A stretch of DNA of 64,000 nt, from positions 62,001 to 126,000 of the forward strand of contig JACCXN010000009.1 of assembly GCA_013696965.1 (NCBI GenBank). The letters run 5' to 3'. This document shows positions 27,832 to 37,359 of the stretch, piece by piece. Within the stretch, counting starts at the first letter, position 1, and each line of letters begins with the position of its first letter. A model generated the notes under the pieces. It was not told where the DNA came from. It searched no databases and worked only from the letters and a program-made list of their open reading frames with translations. The DNA is from Bacteroidota bacterium. GTDB taxonomy: Bacteria > Bacteroidota > Bacteroidia > JACCXN01. A program made the translations under genes and the position numbers.

Positions 27832-28701
27832 ATGAAAAACATTTCCAAATTTTCTGCTATATTTATTGTAGTAGTTATTCTGGTGTCCTTTTCTTTTAAA
27901 AACAAAAAGGACACTTATAAAATATACGATTCAAAAGGAAAGGAAGTATCTTATTCTGATGTTTTACTTGCCTCCCAAAAAGCTGAAATAATATTGTTTG
28001 GGGAGCTTCATAACAACCCTGTTATTCATTGGATGCAGCTTGAATTGACAAAAGATTTATATCAGAAAAAACCAAATTTAATAATGGGGGCTGAAATGCT
28101 TGAAGCGGATAATCAAATATTACTTAATGAATATCTGACAGGAAAAATAACCGAAAAAAATTTCAAGGCTGAAGCTAAATTATGGACAAATCACAATACA
28201 GATTATCAGCCATTAGTGAATTTTGCAAAAGAAAATAAATTGTCTTTTATAGCCACAAATGTTCCAAGACGATATGCCAGTATGGTATACAGTAAAGGAA
28301 TTGACGAACTTCAAAGTTTAAGCAATGATGCAAAACAATGGATTGCCCCTCTACCAATGAAGTATGATTCCACATTAAAGGGTTACAGTGAAATCATTAA
28401 GGCTGCCGGTGGCCATGGTGGTGAGAATTTGCCTAAATCTCAAGCATTAAAAGATGCTACCATGTCCCATTTTATTTTAAAAAACTACAAGCCTGCATAT
28501 ACATTTATTCATTACCATGGATCATACCATTCAAATAATTTCGAAGGTATTTATTGGTATTTAAAACAAGAAAAAACTAAACTTAACATTTTAACAATTG
28601 CTTCTGTTGAACAACTAAACATTGATTCACTTTCCCAAGAATATTTAAATATGGCTGATTATATTTTTGTAATCCCGGAAAACATGACAAAAACGCATTG
28701 A
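27832..28701 (+). CDS. ChaN/haem-binding-type uptake protein
   Basis: A 289-residue exported protein of the ChaN family, known in Campylobacter as an iron-regulated haem-binding lipoprotein. The family core is seen: ILFGELHNNPVIHWMQ (about 50-65), GAEMLEADNQ, a central AGGHGGE region, and HYHGSYHSNNFEGI near residue 236. Conserved Glu and His of GELH and HYHG are present. Unlike ChaN it has no lipobox Cys: the N-terminus is a plain signal anchor or signal peptide (about 1-23). The stop overlaps the start of tag, so the two are translated together. Iron-related role is inferred from the family. Confidence 0.82.
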   Translation: MKNISKFSAIFIVVVILVSFSFKNKKDTYKIYDSKGKEVSYSDVLLASQKAEIILFGELHNNPVIHWMQLELTKDLYQKKPNLIMGAEMLEADNQILLNEYLTGKITEKNFKAEAKLWTNHNTDYQPLVNFAKENKLSFIATNVPRRYASMVYSKGIDELQSLSNDAKQWIAPLPMKYDSTLKGYSEIIKAAGGHGGENLPKSQALKDATMSHFILKNYKPAYTFIHYHGSYHSNNFEGIYWYLKQEKTKLNILTIASVEQLNIDSLSQEYLNMADYIFVIPENMTKTH

Positions 28702-29255
28702 AAACGATTTGCCCCTGGGTTTCTGACAACCAATTGTATATTGATTATCATGATAATGAATGGGGAATACCTGTTCATGATGATAGAAAATTATTTGAAC
28801 TGCTCTTGCTTGAAACTTTTCAGGCAGGCCTTAATTGGCTTACAGTTTTAAAAAAAAGAGAAAATTTCAGGAAGGCTTTTGATAATTTCTATCCTGAAAT
28901 AATTGCTAAATACGATCAGCAAAAAATTCAGGGTTTAATGACAAATGAGGGCATTATACGCAACAGATTAAAAATAATGGCTGCAATATCGAATGCTGAT
29001 TCCTTCTTAAAAATTGTAAAAGAATATGGCAGCTTTGATAAATTTATCTGGAAATTCACAAGCCATAAAACGATTACAAATCAATGGAAAAACATAAATG
29101 AAATTCCTTCAAAAACAAAAGAATCAGACGAAATGAGCAAGGAATTGAAAAAGCATGGGTTTAAATTTGTAGGCTCTACAATTTGCTATGCATTCATGCA
29201 AGCTACGGGAATTGTAAATGATCATACCATGGACTGCTGGAGGCACAATAAATAA
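28698..29255 (+). CDS. tag: DNA-3-methyladenine glycosylase I
   Basis: Tag removes 3-methyladenine from DNA in base excision repair. The 185-residue product starts with a TTG that overlaps the previous TGA; from there the N-terminus reads MKTICPWVSD, exactly where the family places its zinc Cys. All four zinc ligands are seen: Cys5, His18 (YHDNEWG), His176 and Cys180 (DHTMDCWRH). The substrate pocket phrases LLLETFQAGLNW and FRKAF are intact. Co-transcription with a ChaN-like gene seems incidental. Confidence 0.95.
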   Translation: MKTICPWVSDNQLYIDYHDNEWGIPVHDDRKLFELLLLETFQAGLNWLTVLKKRENFRKAFDNFYPEIIAKYDQQKIQGLMTNEGIIRNRLKIMAAISNADSFLKIVKEYGSFDKFIWKFTSHKTITNQWKNINEIPSKTKESDEMSKELKKHGFKFVGSTICYAFMQATGIVNDHTMDCWRHNK

Positions 29256-29367
29256 TCGTGTTTACTCTGTTAGATGATACACAAACTCCTTGAATAATTT
29301 AGGATTAAACCAGGCCGAATAGTGAAAGATTAAGGTTTGCATTAGAAGCTAAAATTTAATTCCCAAA

Positions 29368-31323
29368 TTATTTCTGAATCCCTTCTAATTCTGTTTGTAG
29401 TTTTTCCCACAAATTCAGTTCTTCTTCAAGTTGTTTTTTCAATTTTTCATACTCAGTAAAAAAAACTTTATCATTCATCATTAGCTTGTATTGCTCAGAA
29501 TCCTGTAATTTTTCATCATTCAAAGCAATTTCCTTTTCCAGTCTTTCTATTTCCCTTTCTGATTTGCCAATCTGGTTGCTTAAACGCTTATTTTCCTTTT
29601 CTAATAGTTTTTTATCCTCGTTGGATAAATCAGAGGATTTTGGTTTTTCAATTTTAACTTCAGAAATTTTTTCCTGTTGATTTTTCTTTTCAACCTGTTC
29701 AAGCTCGTGCAAAGTACTCAATTTTCTTGTTGCAAGATATTCATAAACATCACCATAATGCTCACTAATATTTCCTCCGGCAAATTCAAAAACCTTATTG
29801 GTTAAGCCTTGCAAAAAATCCCTGTCGTGAGAAACTACAATTAATGTTCCGTCATATTTCATCAGTGCATTCTTCAGGACGTCTTTAGATCGCATGTCAA
29901 GGTGATTAGTGGGCTCATCTAACACCAGCAGATTTACTGGTTCAAGAAGAAGTTTACACATTGCCAATCTTGATTTTTCACCACCTGATAAAACTTTCAC
30001 TTTCTTATCAACCGTATCTCCACTAAACAAAAATGATCCCAAAAGGCTACGTGCCTTTTTAAGCATATCGCCTCTTGCTGCATCTTCAATGGTTTGCAAC
30101 ACTGTTTTATTACCATCTAAGGATTCAGCTTGATTTTGGGCAAAATATCCTATTTCAACATTATGTCCAAGTTCCAGTTTACCTTCATTTTTTTCCAGTC
30201 CAGCAATTAACTTGCTTAAAGTAGATTTCCCCTGTCCGTTTTTTCCTACAAATGCAACACGTTCACCTCTTTCAATATCAAAATCAACTTTGTTTAATAC
30301 TACATGATTATCGTATTGCTTCTTTAGGTTTTCGGCCAGCACCACAACTTTTCCTGAACGAGGAGAGGGTGGAAAATAAAAATTTATGGTTTGTAAATCT
30401 TCCTCATCAACCTCAATACGATCTATTTTATTCAAATGCTTTATTTTTGATTGCACTTGTATAGCTTTAGAAGCTTTTGATCTAAACCTGTCGATAAATT
30501 TTTCAGTTTCCTCAATTTGCTTTTGCTGATTTTTAAACGCAGATAATTGTTGTTCCCTTCTCTCGGTTCTTAATTCGATATATTTACTGTAAGATGCTTT
30601 ATAATCATTTATTTTCCCCAGGGAAATTTCTATTGTCCGGGTGGTAACATTATCAAGAAATGCTCTATCATGAGATACAAGAACAACAGCTCCGCGATAG
30701 GTAAGCAGGAATTCTTCAAGCCACTGAATGGATTCGATATCAAGGTGGTTTGTAGGTTCATCAAGCAATAAAACATCTGAATTTTGAAGAAGTATTTTAG
30801 CAAGCTCAATTCTCATTCTCCACCCACCACTAAATTCATCCGTTAAACGGTTGAAATCATCCTTACTAAAACCTAATCCAAGAAGAATTTTTTCAATATC
30901 TGCCTCCATGGAATATCCGCCTATCATTGAAAATCTTTCATTGGCTTCATTTAGCTTATTAATGATATCATAATATCCCTCCGACTCATAATCAATTCTT
31001 GAAGTGAGTTGTTCATTGTAATATTCCAGATCCCTCTGAAGCTTTTTTGCCTCAACAAAAGCACTTGATGTTTCCTCAAAAACAGTCTTGCCATTATTGT
31101 GTTCCATTTCCTGTGGAAGGTATCCTATTGTTCCACCTGAGGGGATAGCTACATTTCCCTTTTCAGGCTCAATTTGTTTGGCAAGAATTTTTAATAGTGT
31201 TGATTTGCCTGCACCGTTTTTCCCGGTAAGTCCTATCCTGTCCTTGGTGTTTACAATAAAAGATACATTGTCAAAAAGACTGGTGCCGGTAAAATGTATG
31301 GAAAGTTGGTTAACTGATATCAT
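29368..31323 (-). CDS. ABC-F family ATPase (ribosome-associated)
   Basis: ABC-F proteins are soluble twin-ATPase proteins that bind the ribosomal E site and relieve stalls. The 651-residue product has two ABC domains: Walker A GKNGAGKST (about 34-42) and GKNGQGKST in the second half; signatures FSGGWRMRIELA and LSGGEKSRLAMC; Walker B followed by LLLDEPTNHLD and LVLDEPTNHLD. The inter-domain linker (about 240-320) is charged and helical, and a C-terminal Lys/Glu-rich coiled coil (about 555-651) is of the Uup/YheS kind. No membrane segments. Not enough is visible to choose between Uup-like and YheS-like. Confidence 0.92.
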   Translation of the reverse strand: MISVNQLSIHFTGTSLFDNVSFIVNTKDRIGLTGKNGAGKSTLLKILAKQIEPEKGNVAIPSGGTIGYLPQEMEHNNGKTVFEETSSAFVEAKKLQRDLEYYNEQLTSRIDYESEGYYDIINKLNEANERFSMIGGYSMEADIEKILLGLGFSKDDFNRLTDEFSGGWRMRIELAKILLQNSDVLLLDEPTNHLDIESIQWLEEFLLTYRGAVVLVSHDRAFLDNVTTRTIEISLGKINDYKASYSKYIELRTERREQQLSAFKNQQKQIEETEKFIDRFRSKASKAIQVQSKIKHLNKIDRIEVDEEDLQTINFYFPPSPRSGKVVVLAENLKKQYDNHVVLNKVDFDIERGERVAFVGKNGQGKSTLSKLIAGLEKNEGKLELGHNVEIGYFAQNQAESLDGNKTVLQTIEDAARGDMLKKARSLLGSFLFSGDTVDKKVKVLSGGEKSRLAMCKLLLEPVNLLVLDEPTNHLDMRSKDVLKNALMKYDGTLIVVSHDRDFLQGLTNKVFEFAGGNISEHYGDVYEYLATRKLSTLHELEQVEKKNQQEKISEVKIEKPKSSDLSNEDKKLLEKENKRLSNQIGKSEREIERLEKEIALNDEKLQDSEQYKLMMNDKVFFTEYEKLKKQLEEELNLWEKLQTELEGIQK

Positions 31324-31432
31324 CTATATAATTGAAAATTCTGCAAAAGTACAAAATAAGAACTATCTACAGAGGATCATAGTATATATTAGTGAAAAAG
31401 GAAGCAAAAATTCTGACAAATAGGCTATAAAT

Positions 31433-32281
31433 CTAATAATGCCATAGATCCTGCTCAAAATTAAAAATATCTTCCTTTATTTTTTCAGCCTCAAGTATAG
31501 CATCAAGGCCTGTTGAATAATCTTCAACAGCCCGGTCATACACATTTGATTCTTTTACTACATAACTATTAAACATCCTTTTCCAGAAAATATCATCGTA
31601 AGTTATTCTTTGCGCATCATTATTACGGTTATATGTTTCGGCATTAATAAAAATATCCCTGCAGTTTGGAAAATACAACCAGAATGGTATTGTTTTTCCT
31701 CTTTCAAATCCCTCATCATCTTTAGTAATTACAATAGGTGCTATACCAACTATTCTAACATCCATAACAGACCGTTGCTTATCAAAAAACCAGTCTTCTT
31801 TAAGTTGGTATTGAATAACATCCCTTGATTCAATTTTGATAGTATCAGTAATTTCAAAAAATTCACCCGGATTATTCGGATCCTCTACTTGTTTTATTGT
31901 AATTTTTTGAAGAGCTTCAAGTGCTTGATCCTTTGTTAACTGTGTTCTAAAATCATCATTTGCAGGATCAAAAGCATATAAGTCTCCATTTTCAATACCT
32001 GCAACAATAACATCAAAAAGAGATTTCCTACCATTTGAGGGTTCATTTGGAAAGTATAAGGGATGATTCAATTTTTCTCGAAGATCAATCCTTCTCCATA
32101 TCCTTTTTGACCACATTACATCTGCCTCGCGTAAACTAGTATAAGAAATAGGTTCTCTTTCTTTGTTATTCAGTTTTTCATATATACCATCCTCAATCAC
32201 TTTCATTGTTTGATCTTGTGCATATGAAAAAGTAGTAATAAATACAACAGCAATAACTAAGATGGGCTTTACAATATTCAT
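31433..32281 (-). CDS. gldO: GldN paralogue (GldO-like), T9SS/gliding periplasmic protein
   Basis: GldN and its paralogue GldO form, with the lipoprotein GldK, the periplasmic rings of the T9SS. This 282-residue protein has a signal peptide ending at TFSYAQD and aligns without gaps over its last 232 residues to the upstream GldN, sharing READVMWS-RIWR, QALE, SRDVIQY, KEDWFFD-QRSV-DVRI, FWLYFPNCR and the ending WHY. Order and spacing match gldN-gldO in Flavobacterium johnsoniae, where the two are partly redundant. A terminator stands between them, so this copy may be expressed separately. Confidence 0.9.
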   Translation of the reverse strand: MNIVKPILVIAVVFITTFSYAQDQTMKVIEDGIYEKLNNKEREPISYTSLREADVMWSKRIWRRIDLREKLNHPLYFPNEPSNGRKSLFDVIVAGIENGDLYAFDPANDDFRTQLTKDQALEALQKITIKQVEDPNNPGEFFEITDTIKIESRDVIQYQLKEDWFFDKQRSVMDVRIVGIAPIVITKDDEGFERGKTIPFWLYFPNCRDIFINAETYNRNNDAQRITYDDIFWKRMFNSYVVKESNVYDRAVEDYSTGLDAILEAEKIKEDIFNFEQDLWHY

Positions 32282-32460
32282 AACCAGTAGTATTAAAGTT
32301 TATATTAACAATGCAACGTTTTCAAAAGTGGTTTATTTTAAACTTGTTGGCCTCATAGGAACCATAGTGCATTTTTAATCTAAAAAGGCTTAATGTATTT
32401 AATACAAGGAAGGTGGTATAAATATTTATAAGAGAGAGAGGCAGGGAAATAAACAAATAA

Positions 32461-32497
32461 AAAAAGGGACTCAATCTAAACGACAGAGCCCCTTTTT
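32461..32497 (-). terminator. Terminator after gldN
   Basis: 12-base arms (32461-32472 and 32486-32497) pair with one G-U type mismatch. On the minus strand the stem is followed by a T-rich run. It lies 19 bases past the gldN stop, and would insulate gldK-N from gldO. Confidence 0.82.
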
Positions 32498-32515
32498 ATA
32501 AATCTAGTTAAGCTT

Positions 32516-33349
32516 TTAATAATGCCACATATCCATTTCCATTGTAAAAATATCGTTTTTAATTTTTTCGGCCTCAAGCAATGCATCAAGTCCTGTATTA
32601 TAAGAAGCGATGTCTCTGTCATAAACATTTGTTTGTTTAGTAATATAACTACCAAACATTCTTTTCCAGAAAATATCTTCGTAAGTTCTACGCTCTGCAT
32701 CATTGGTGCGGTTGAAGGTTTCTGCATTAGCAAACACTTCTCTGCAATTTGGGAAATACAACCAAAAAAGCATAGTTTTTCCCCTTTCAGCACCATCCGC
32801 ATCACGAGTAATAATAATAGGTGCTATCCCAATAATTCTAACATCCAGAACAGAACGTTGCCTATCAAAAAACCAATCTTCTTTAATTAAATATTGAATA
32901 ACATCCCTTGATTCCACATTATTGGTATCAATAACTTCGAAATACATTCCTGGATTATTTGGATCCTCCGCTTGCTTGGTAACAATTTTCGACATTGTTT
33001 CAAGAGCTTGGGCCTTGGTGAGTTGAACCCTAAAATCATCTTGAGTATTATCGAATGCCAACAGTGAGCCTTCATTTACTCCCTTTTTAATAACATCAAA
33101 AAGCGACATTCTGCCATTAACAGGCTCATTAGGATAATAAAGAGGGTGATTGATTTTTTCTCTTAAATCAATTGTTCTCCAAATCCTATGGCTCCACATT
33201 ACATCAGCCTCTCGTAAACTTGTATAAGGAATTGGGTTACGGGTAGGAGTATGTTCCTTTACGTAAAGTCCATCCAAAACCTGAGCTTCAAGCAAAGATG
33301 GTATAGCTGCAAATACAGTTACTGCTAATAATAATCTGGCAAATTTCAT
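32516..33349 (-). CDS. gldN: Gliding motility / T9SS protein GldN
   Basis: GldN binds GldK to build the periplasmic ring of the T9SS (PorN-PorK in Porphyromonas). The 277-residue product has a signal peptide ending at SLLEAQV, followed by the conserved PYTSLREADVMWSHRIWRTIDLREKINHP region (about 41-69, given as key residues), QRSVLDVRIIGIAPI, FWLYFPNCRE and the C-terminal MDMWHY. The start is ATG, 23 bases after gldM. A terminator follows, then gldO. Confidence 0.95.
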   Translation of the reverse strand: MKFARLLLAVTVFAAIPSLLEAQVLDGLYVKEHTPTRNPIPYTSLREADVMWSHRIWRTIDLREKINHPLYYPNEPVNGRMSLFDVIKKGVNEGSLLAFDNTQDDFRVQLTKAQALETMSKIVTKQAEDPNNPGMYFEVIDTNNVESRDVIQYLIKEDWFFDRQRSVLDVRIIGIAPIIITRDADGAERGKTMLFWLYFPNCREVFANAETFNRTNDAERRTYEDIFWKRMFGSYITKQTNVYDRDIASYNTGLDALLEAEKIKNDIFTMEMDMWHY

Positions 33350-33372
33350 ATAGCGCCCTCCAATGGTTTAAA

Positions 33373-34974
33373 TTACATTACTTTTAAGTTAATTGGGCTT
33401 AAGGTCCTAATGGTACCATCTTCACCTTTAACTTTAATATTTTCAATATACACCTTCGCACCTGGTTTAACACTTTTCAACAGAGATTTTTGTTCCTCTG
33501 TAATCATATTGCTTTTTGAGGTTTTATTCTGTTCAAAACCACCAATTGTTGCAGTAATATCAAATTCAAGTACTTTAAATTTAAGGTCAAAATCAAAATT
33601 TTCAAGATCGGCAATCACACCAAGTGCTGTTGTTAAATCACTTCTTGAAATATTAGCTGCACCTTTTTTACCAGCAAACATAGCAACTGGATCCGGTACC
33701 CTTTTAACCCTAAATTCAGCACTTCCCATAGAAGTAGTAGCTGAACCAATTTTTGCAGAAACATTTACTGTGGCTTTAACTCCACTTTGTACTCTTGCGA
33801 TGTATTTTCCTCTAGAACCAGAAAGTGTACCTCCAGCTAATGTTGGAACTATGTTCTCGGCAGCTATTCCCGAAACAGAGATATCTAGAGGGTTATCAAC
33901 TCCAATATACAGCACGTTCATTTTAGTAGGAGAAACAACAACACCGCCTTTAGCAACCATATATTCAGTTTTAAAAGGGTAAGGTTTAACAGTACCGTCA
34001 GGAGCTTTAATATTTATAATACCTCTTACAGTCTGAGGTCCTTCAGCTACACTTTTCCTGCTGAACTTACCTATACCATTATTTACATTAACTGCAGATG
34101 GATCACCTTTAAACTGATATGAAACCGTATCTAATTCACCTACTAAAACTTCAGGATTTTGAGTACTGCTGTACGCAGCAACAAAAATATCTGCTTTAAA
34201 GGAATCACCTAATATTACGTAATTTGATTGGGGGATAACTTTGGCAACAACCACATCAAATTTAAAATCCCCAGCATCTACTTCACTAAAAAGTGCTTTT
34301 ACTATATCGGATTCAGCATTTCTTATATCTGTTTGAAGTTTAGATAAAATGGTAACAGTAGCTGCTAATGGAGTGTGATCAAAGTTTAAAACCTCCCAGC
34401 CAACATTAACTCCATTTTGATTGGCACCTTCTAAAACAAGTCCAATATTCATGTTTGACCTATATTTCTCATCAATAAGCTCTAACATTTTTCCTCTGAA
34501 TGACTCGATTTTGAGTTTTAACTCATTGGCGCTAAATTCATCTGTTCTTGGAGATGCTGGTTCACTTCCAATTAAAATATTGGTAGGAGTACCATAATCA
34601 TCTTTTGCCTCTACTTTGGTAAGACTCAAAGAATCATCAGGAATAGATGGATCAATTTTATCAGTTGCCCTAATTAATTTAAACTTAATTTGGTCAATAT
34701 GATCAATTAATTCCTTTGATAATTTTTTTGCCTCATTTGCCTTATCCCAATATTTCTTAACCTTATCCTTATTTTCAGCATATGCTTTATCAAAGGCACT
34801 GTATGCTACATCGTTTTTACTTCCAAATGTAATATTTGTAGCTTCCAAGCTGTCATTGATCATAACAAAGGCATTTAAAATGTCTTTGGATATATTCATT
34901 GCCAGAAGTGCCGTCAACACAAGGTACATCATTCCGATCATCTTCTGCCGTGGTGGTAATTTGCCGCCTCCCAT
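33373..34974 (-). CDS. gldM: Gliding motility / T9SS motor protein GldM
   Basis: GldM is the inner-membrane partner of GldL; together they form the proton-driven motor of T9SS and gliding, and the GldM periplasmic shaft reaches the GldK/N ring. The 533-residue product has a short basic N-terminus, one transmembrane helix (about 12-30, MIGMMYLVLTALLAMNIS) and a long periplasmic part of beta domains with Ig-like character; GldM-typical phrases include PPRQKMIGMMYLVLTALLA and the C-terminal NLKVM end. It is second downstream of gldK and shares the strand and close spacing with gldL and gldN. Confidence 0.95.
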   Translation of the reverse strand: MGGGKLPPRQKMIGMMYLVLTALLAMNISKDILNAFVMINDSLEATNITFGSKNDVAYSAFDKAYAENKDKVKKYWDKANEAKKLSKELIDHIDQIKFKLIRATDKIDPSIPDDSLSLTKVEAKDDYGTPTNILIGSEPASPRTDEFSANELKLKIESFRGKMLELIDEKYRSNMNIGLVLEGANQNGVNVGWEVLNFDHTPLAATVTILSKLQTDIRNAESDIVKALFSEVDAGDFKFDVVVAKVIPQSNYVILGDSFKADIFVAAYSSTQNPEVLVGELDTVSYQFKGDPSAVNVNNGIGKFSRKSVAEGPQTVRGIINIKAPDGTVKPYPFKTEYMVAKGGVVVSPTKMNVLYIGVDNPLDISVSGIAAENIVPTLAGGTLSGSRGKYIARVQSGVKATVNVSAKIGSATTSMGSAEFRVKRVPDPVAMFAGKKGAANISRSDLTTALGVIADLENFDFDLKFKVLEFDITATIGGFEQNKTSKSNMITEEQKSLLKSVKPGAKVYIENIKVKGEDGTIRTLSPINLKVM

Positions 34975-35041
34975 TATTTAAAAATTATTATAGAGTTAAA
35001 ATATTAAGATTAATTATGATTCTGTTTGGAATTTGAATGGA

Positions 35042-35854
35042 TTATGCTCTAACATTCATTGCATTAAGCATATTGCCATAAACTGTATTTAAGGCACCCA
35101 GATTTTTAGCTAAATCAGCTATATTTTCTTTATACTTCTGGGTATCCTCAAGAGAATCATTTAGATTTTGCATAAGTTGTCCAATTCCATCATACATTTT
35201 ATTGGTAACCTGCAATTGATCGTTAGAACTTTGGTATTGTAATTCATAAACAGAATTCAAAGCAGCAAGATTTTTGGAAACCTTTGCAAGTTGTTCACTG
35301 TAATTAGCTCCATTTTCAGAAGATACTGAAAGAGAAGACAATGACTCGGATGCTTTTATATAAGACTCATCAAGTTGTTTCATTGAACCTGAAGCAGATT
35401 TAATGTTACTAACAAATTCGGTAGTTGCAGCTGATGCATCAGTAATGTTATTCAGTTTAGATGTTTGATCGCTTAATGCTCTCAAGCCGGTTCCAAGACT
35501 AGCCAATAACTCTGGTTCTATTTTGGCTTCCTCAAGCATTTTATCAAGTTGTTCAGTAATGGTTCCTGTTTCTTCCTCTTCTACTGCAAATTCATCATGC
35601 CCACCATGTCCATGTTCTCCTCTTAATTCAGGATATACAAGACTCCAATCTGGATCTTCGTGAATAGGTTCAAAAGCGGAGAAAAAGAAAATAACAGCTT
35701 CAATACTCAATCCTGCTACAAGCATAGGGCCTGCAAATGGCCAATGCTGAATTTTAAACATCGCACCTACGATTACAATAGCAGCTCCCCAGCCATATAA
35801 GTAACCCATGAATTTTTTACCGCCTTTTGATTGAAGTGATGAAATGAATCCCAT
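35042..35854 (-). CDS. gldL: Gliding motility / T9SS motor protein GldL
   Basis: GldL is the inner-membrane stator-like partner of GldM. The 270-residue product has two transmembrane helices (about 15-35 and 41-60) with the conserved FKIQHWPFAGPML segment between them, an acidic cytoplasmic stretch (HGHGGHDEFAVEEEE), and a long coiled-coil C-terminal half rich in Ser, Asn and Leu. A conserved Glu in the second helix (SIEAVIFF) matches the residue implicated in proton use. It lies between gldK and gldM on one strand. Confidence 0.95.
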   Translation of the reverse strand: MGFISSLQSKGGKKFMGYLYGWGAAIVIVGAMFKIQHWPFAGPMLVAGLSIEAVIFFFSAFEPIHEDPDWSLVYPELRGEHGHGGHDEFAVEEEETGTITEQLDKMLEEAKIEPELLASLGTGLRALSDQTSKLNNITDASAATTEFVSNIKSASGSMKQLDESYIKASESLSSLSVSSENGANYSEQLAKVSKNLAALNSVYELQYQSSNDQLQVTNKMYDGIGQLMQNLNDSLEDTQKYKENIADLAKNLGALNTVYGNMLNAMNVRA

Positions 35855-35932
35855 AATGTGTTTTTTTTTAAATTGGTATTAATAAATGTTAGAATTAAAC
35901 TCGATTTTTTTTGTGAACTATTTTTATGCTAG

Positions 35933-37225
35933 TTATAAATCATCCCCTTTAGCCCTGCCTAAATAAGTCATTACAGATCTAAAGCCAATATAACATTTTG
36001 CGGTATCTTGATATTCATAAGTACGGGTTCCATTTTGCAGGTAATATCCAATATCTTTCCAGGAACCACCTCTAATAACTTTTCTTTTCAAGGTTTCAGC
36101 ATCGGTATCTTTTGCATCATATTGATAATCCATGTTAAGGTCATGAGCAAAATTATATGCGGATTCATCAAAAGCATTGTTTGTCCATTCAGATACATTT
36201 CCTGACATACAAAACAAACCGTAATCATTTGGAGAGTATGAAGTTACCTTTACAGTATGAAATCCTCCATCATCAACATAATTACCTCTTAAAGGCTTGA
36301 AATTCCCAAGGAAGCAACCACGGCTGTTTCTAATATAAGGGCCGCCCCAAGGATATGGAGAAAGATCCAAACCACCTCTTGATGCATACTCCCACTCCGA
36401 TTCTGTTGGCAATCTAAAATCCTGAACAAATGTGCTTCCAATAGAAGCCAAATAGCTATTGAACAATTGTGTTCTCCATATACAAAATGCGCGTGCTTGT
36501 TTCCAATTCACACCAACTACAGGATATTCATCAAAAGCAGGATGCCAAAAATACATATTAGTCATTGGCTCATTAAAAGAATAAGTAAAATCATGAATCC
36601 AGGCAAGGGTATCAGGATAAACATTAATTATATCCTTTTTAATGAATACAGATCTGTCGGTTTTGCCTTGTTCACGATTTTCTCGCTTTGCTGCTTCACG
36701 CAAATCAATCCAATAATACTCAAAATCAAGTTTTCTGGTATCAATTTCTTTACGTCTGTAAAAACGCTCATTTTCCGGGTAAAACATATCAATGGTTGCT
36801 TCTCTAACTTCAGGTTTATCCCAACGCAATTTAGCATCCCAGTTAATATTTGGAGGGTCTATATCTTCTCCGTATTCATCAGTGGTAATTAAATATGTAG
36901 CTTCATCCTCCTCACCCATTAGCCTTCTTGCAATGGAATCTCTAACCCAATACACGAATTGTCTGTATTCGTTATTTGTAATTTCTGTTTCATCCATATA
37001 AAATGCTTGAATAGAAACAGTTTTAGATTGTGCAGTTTGAGCATAAGGCATATCCTGATCACTAGGGCCCATGTTATAACTTCCCATTGGAATATAAACC
37101 ATTCCAAACGGATCGGGTTGAAACCAATCTTCACGACCCTGTACTCCGACCAATTGGCCTTGATTAGGGTTACCGCATCCTGCGATAAGAGCAGCGCCAA
37201 ATATAATTATGAGAATTTTTTTCAT
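35933..37225 (-). CDS. gldK: Gliding motility / T9SS ring lipoprotein GldK
   Basis: GldK is the outer-membrane lipoprotein of the T9SS ring. The 430-residue product has a lipobox ALIAGC with Cys17. The rest is a formylglycine-generating-enzyme-like (FGE-sulfatase) fold: MVYIPMGSYNMG, a DETEITNNEYRQFV segment, PVVGVNWKQARAFCIWR, RLPTESEWEYASRGG and the terminal GNVSEW...RGGSWKDI...IGFRSV pattern. The catalytic function of FGE is not expected; the fold is structural. First gene of the gldK-L-M-N run. Confidence 0.95.
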   Translation of the reverse strand: MKKILIIIFGAALIAGCGNPNQGQLVGVQGREDWFQPDPFGMVYIPMGSYNMGPSDQDMPYAQTAQSKTVSIQAFYMDETEITNNEYRQFVYWVRDSIARRLMGEEDEATYLITTDEYGEDIDPPNINWDAKLRWDKPEVREATIDMFYPENERFYRRKEIDTRKLDFEYYWIDLREAAKRENREQGKTDRSVFIKKDIINVYPDTLAWIHDFTYSFNEPMTNMYFWHPAFDEYPVVGVNWKQARAFCIWRTQLFNSYLASIGSTFVQDFRLPTESEWEYASRGGLDLSPYPWGGPYIRNSRGCFLGNFKPLRGNYVDDGGFHTVKVTSYSPNDYGLFCMSGNVSEWTNNAFDESAYNFAHDLNMDYQYDAKDTDAETLKRKVIRGGSWKDIGYYLQNGTRTYEYQDTAKCYIGFRSVMTYLGRAKGDDL

Positions 37226-37275
37226 CTTTCCCTAGTTTAAGAATAAGTTCTCCATAAATCTTTCTTAGAAACAAA

Positions 37276-37300
37276 ATCACCATACAATTAGTATGATGAT
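37276..37300 (-). terminator. Weak hairpin between porP/sprF and gldK
   Basis: 10-base arms (37276-37285 and 37291-37300) with one mismatch, 5-base loop. On the minus strand TTTTGTTTC follows, a poor T-run. It may slow read-through from sprF into gldK. Confidence 0.4.
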
Positions 37301-37359
37301 TTATTACAAGTGAGATTTTTAACGGAGTATATTGTTTTTTGTTACAAAAAAATTAAAAT

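Noticed and set aside
27654-27899. 81-residue plus frame between the TPR gene and the ChaN-like gene
   Set aside because: It starts inside the TPR gene and ends inside the ChaN-like gene in another frame, with no coding features.
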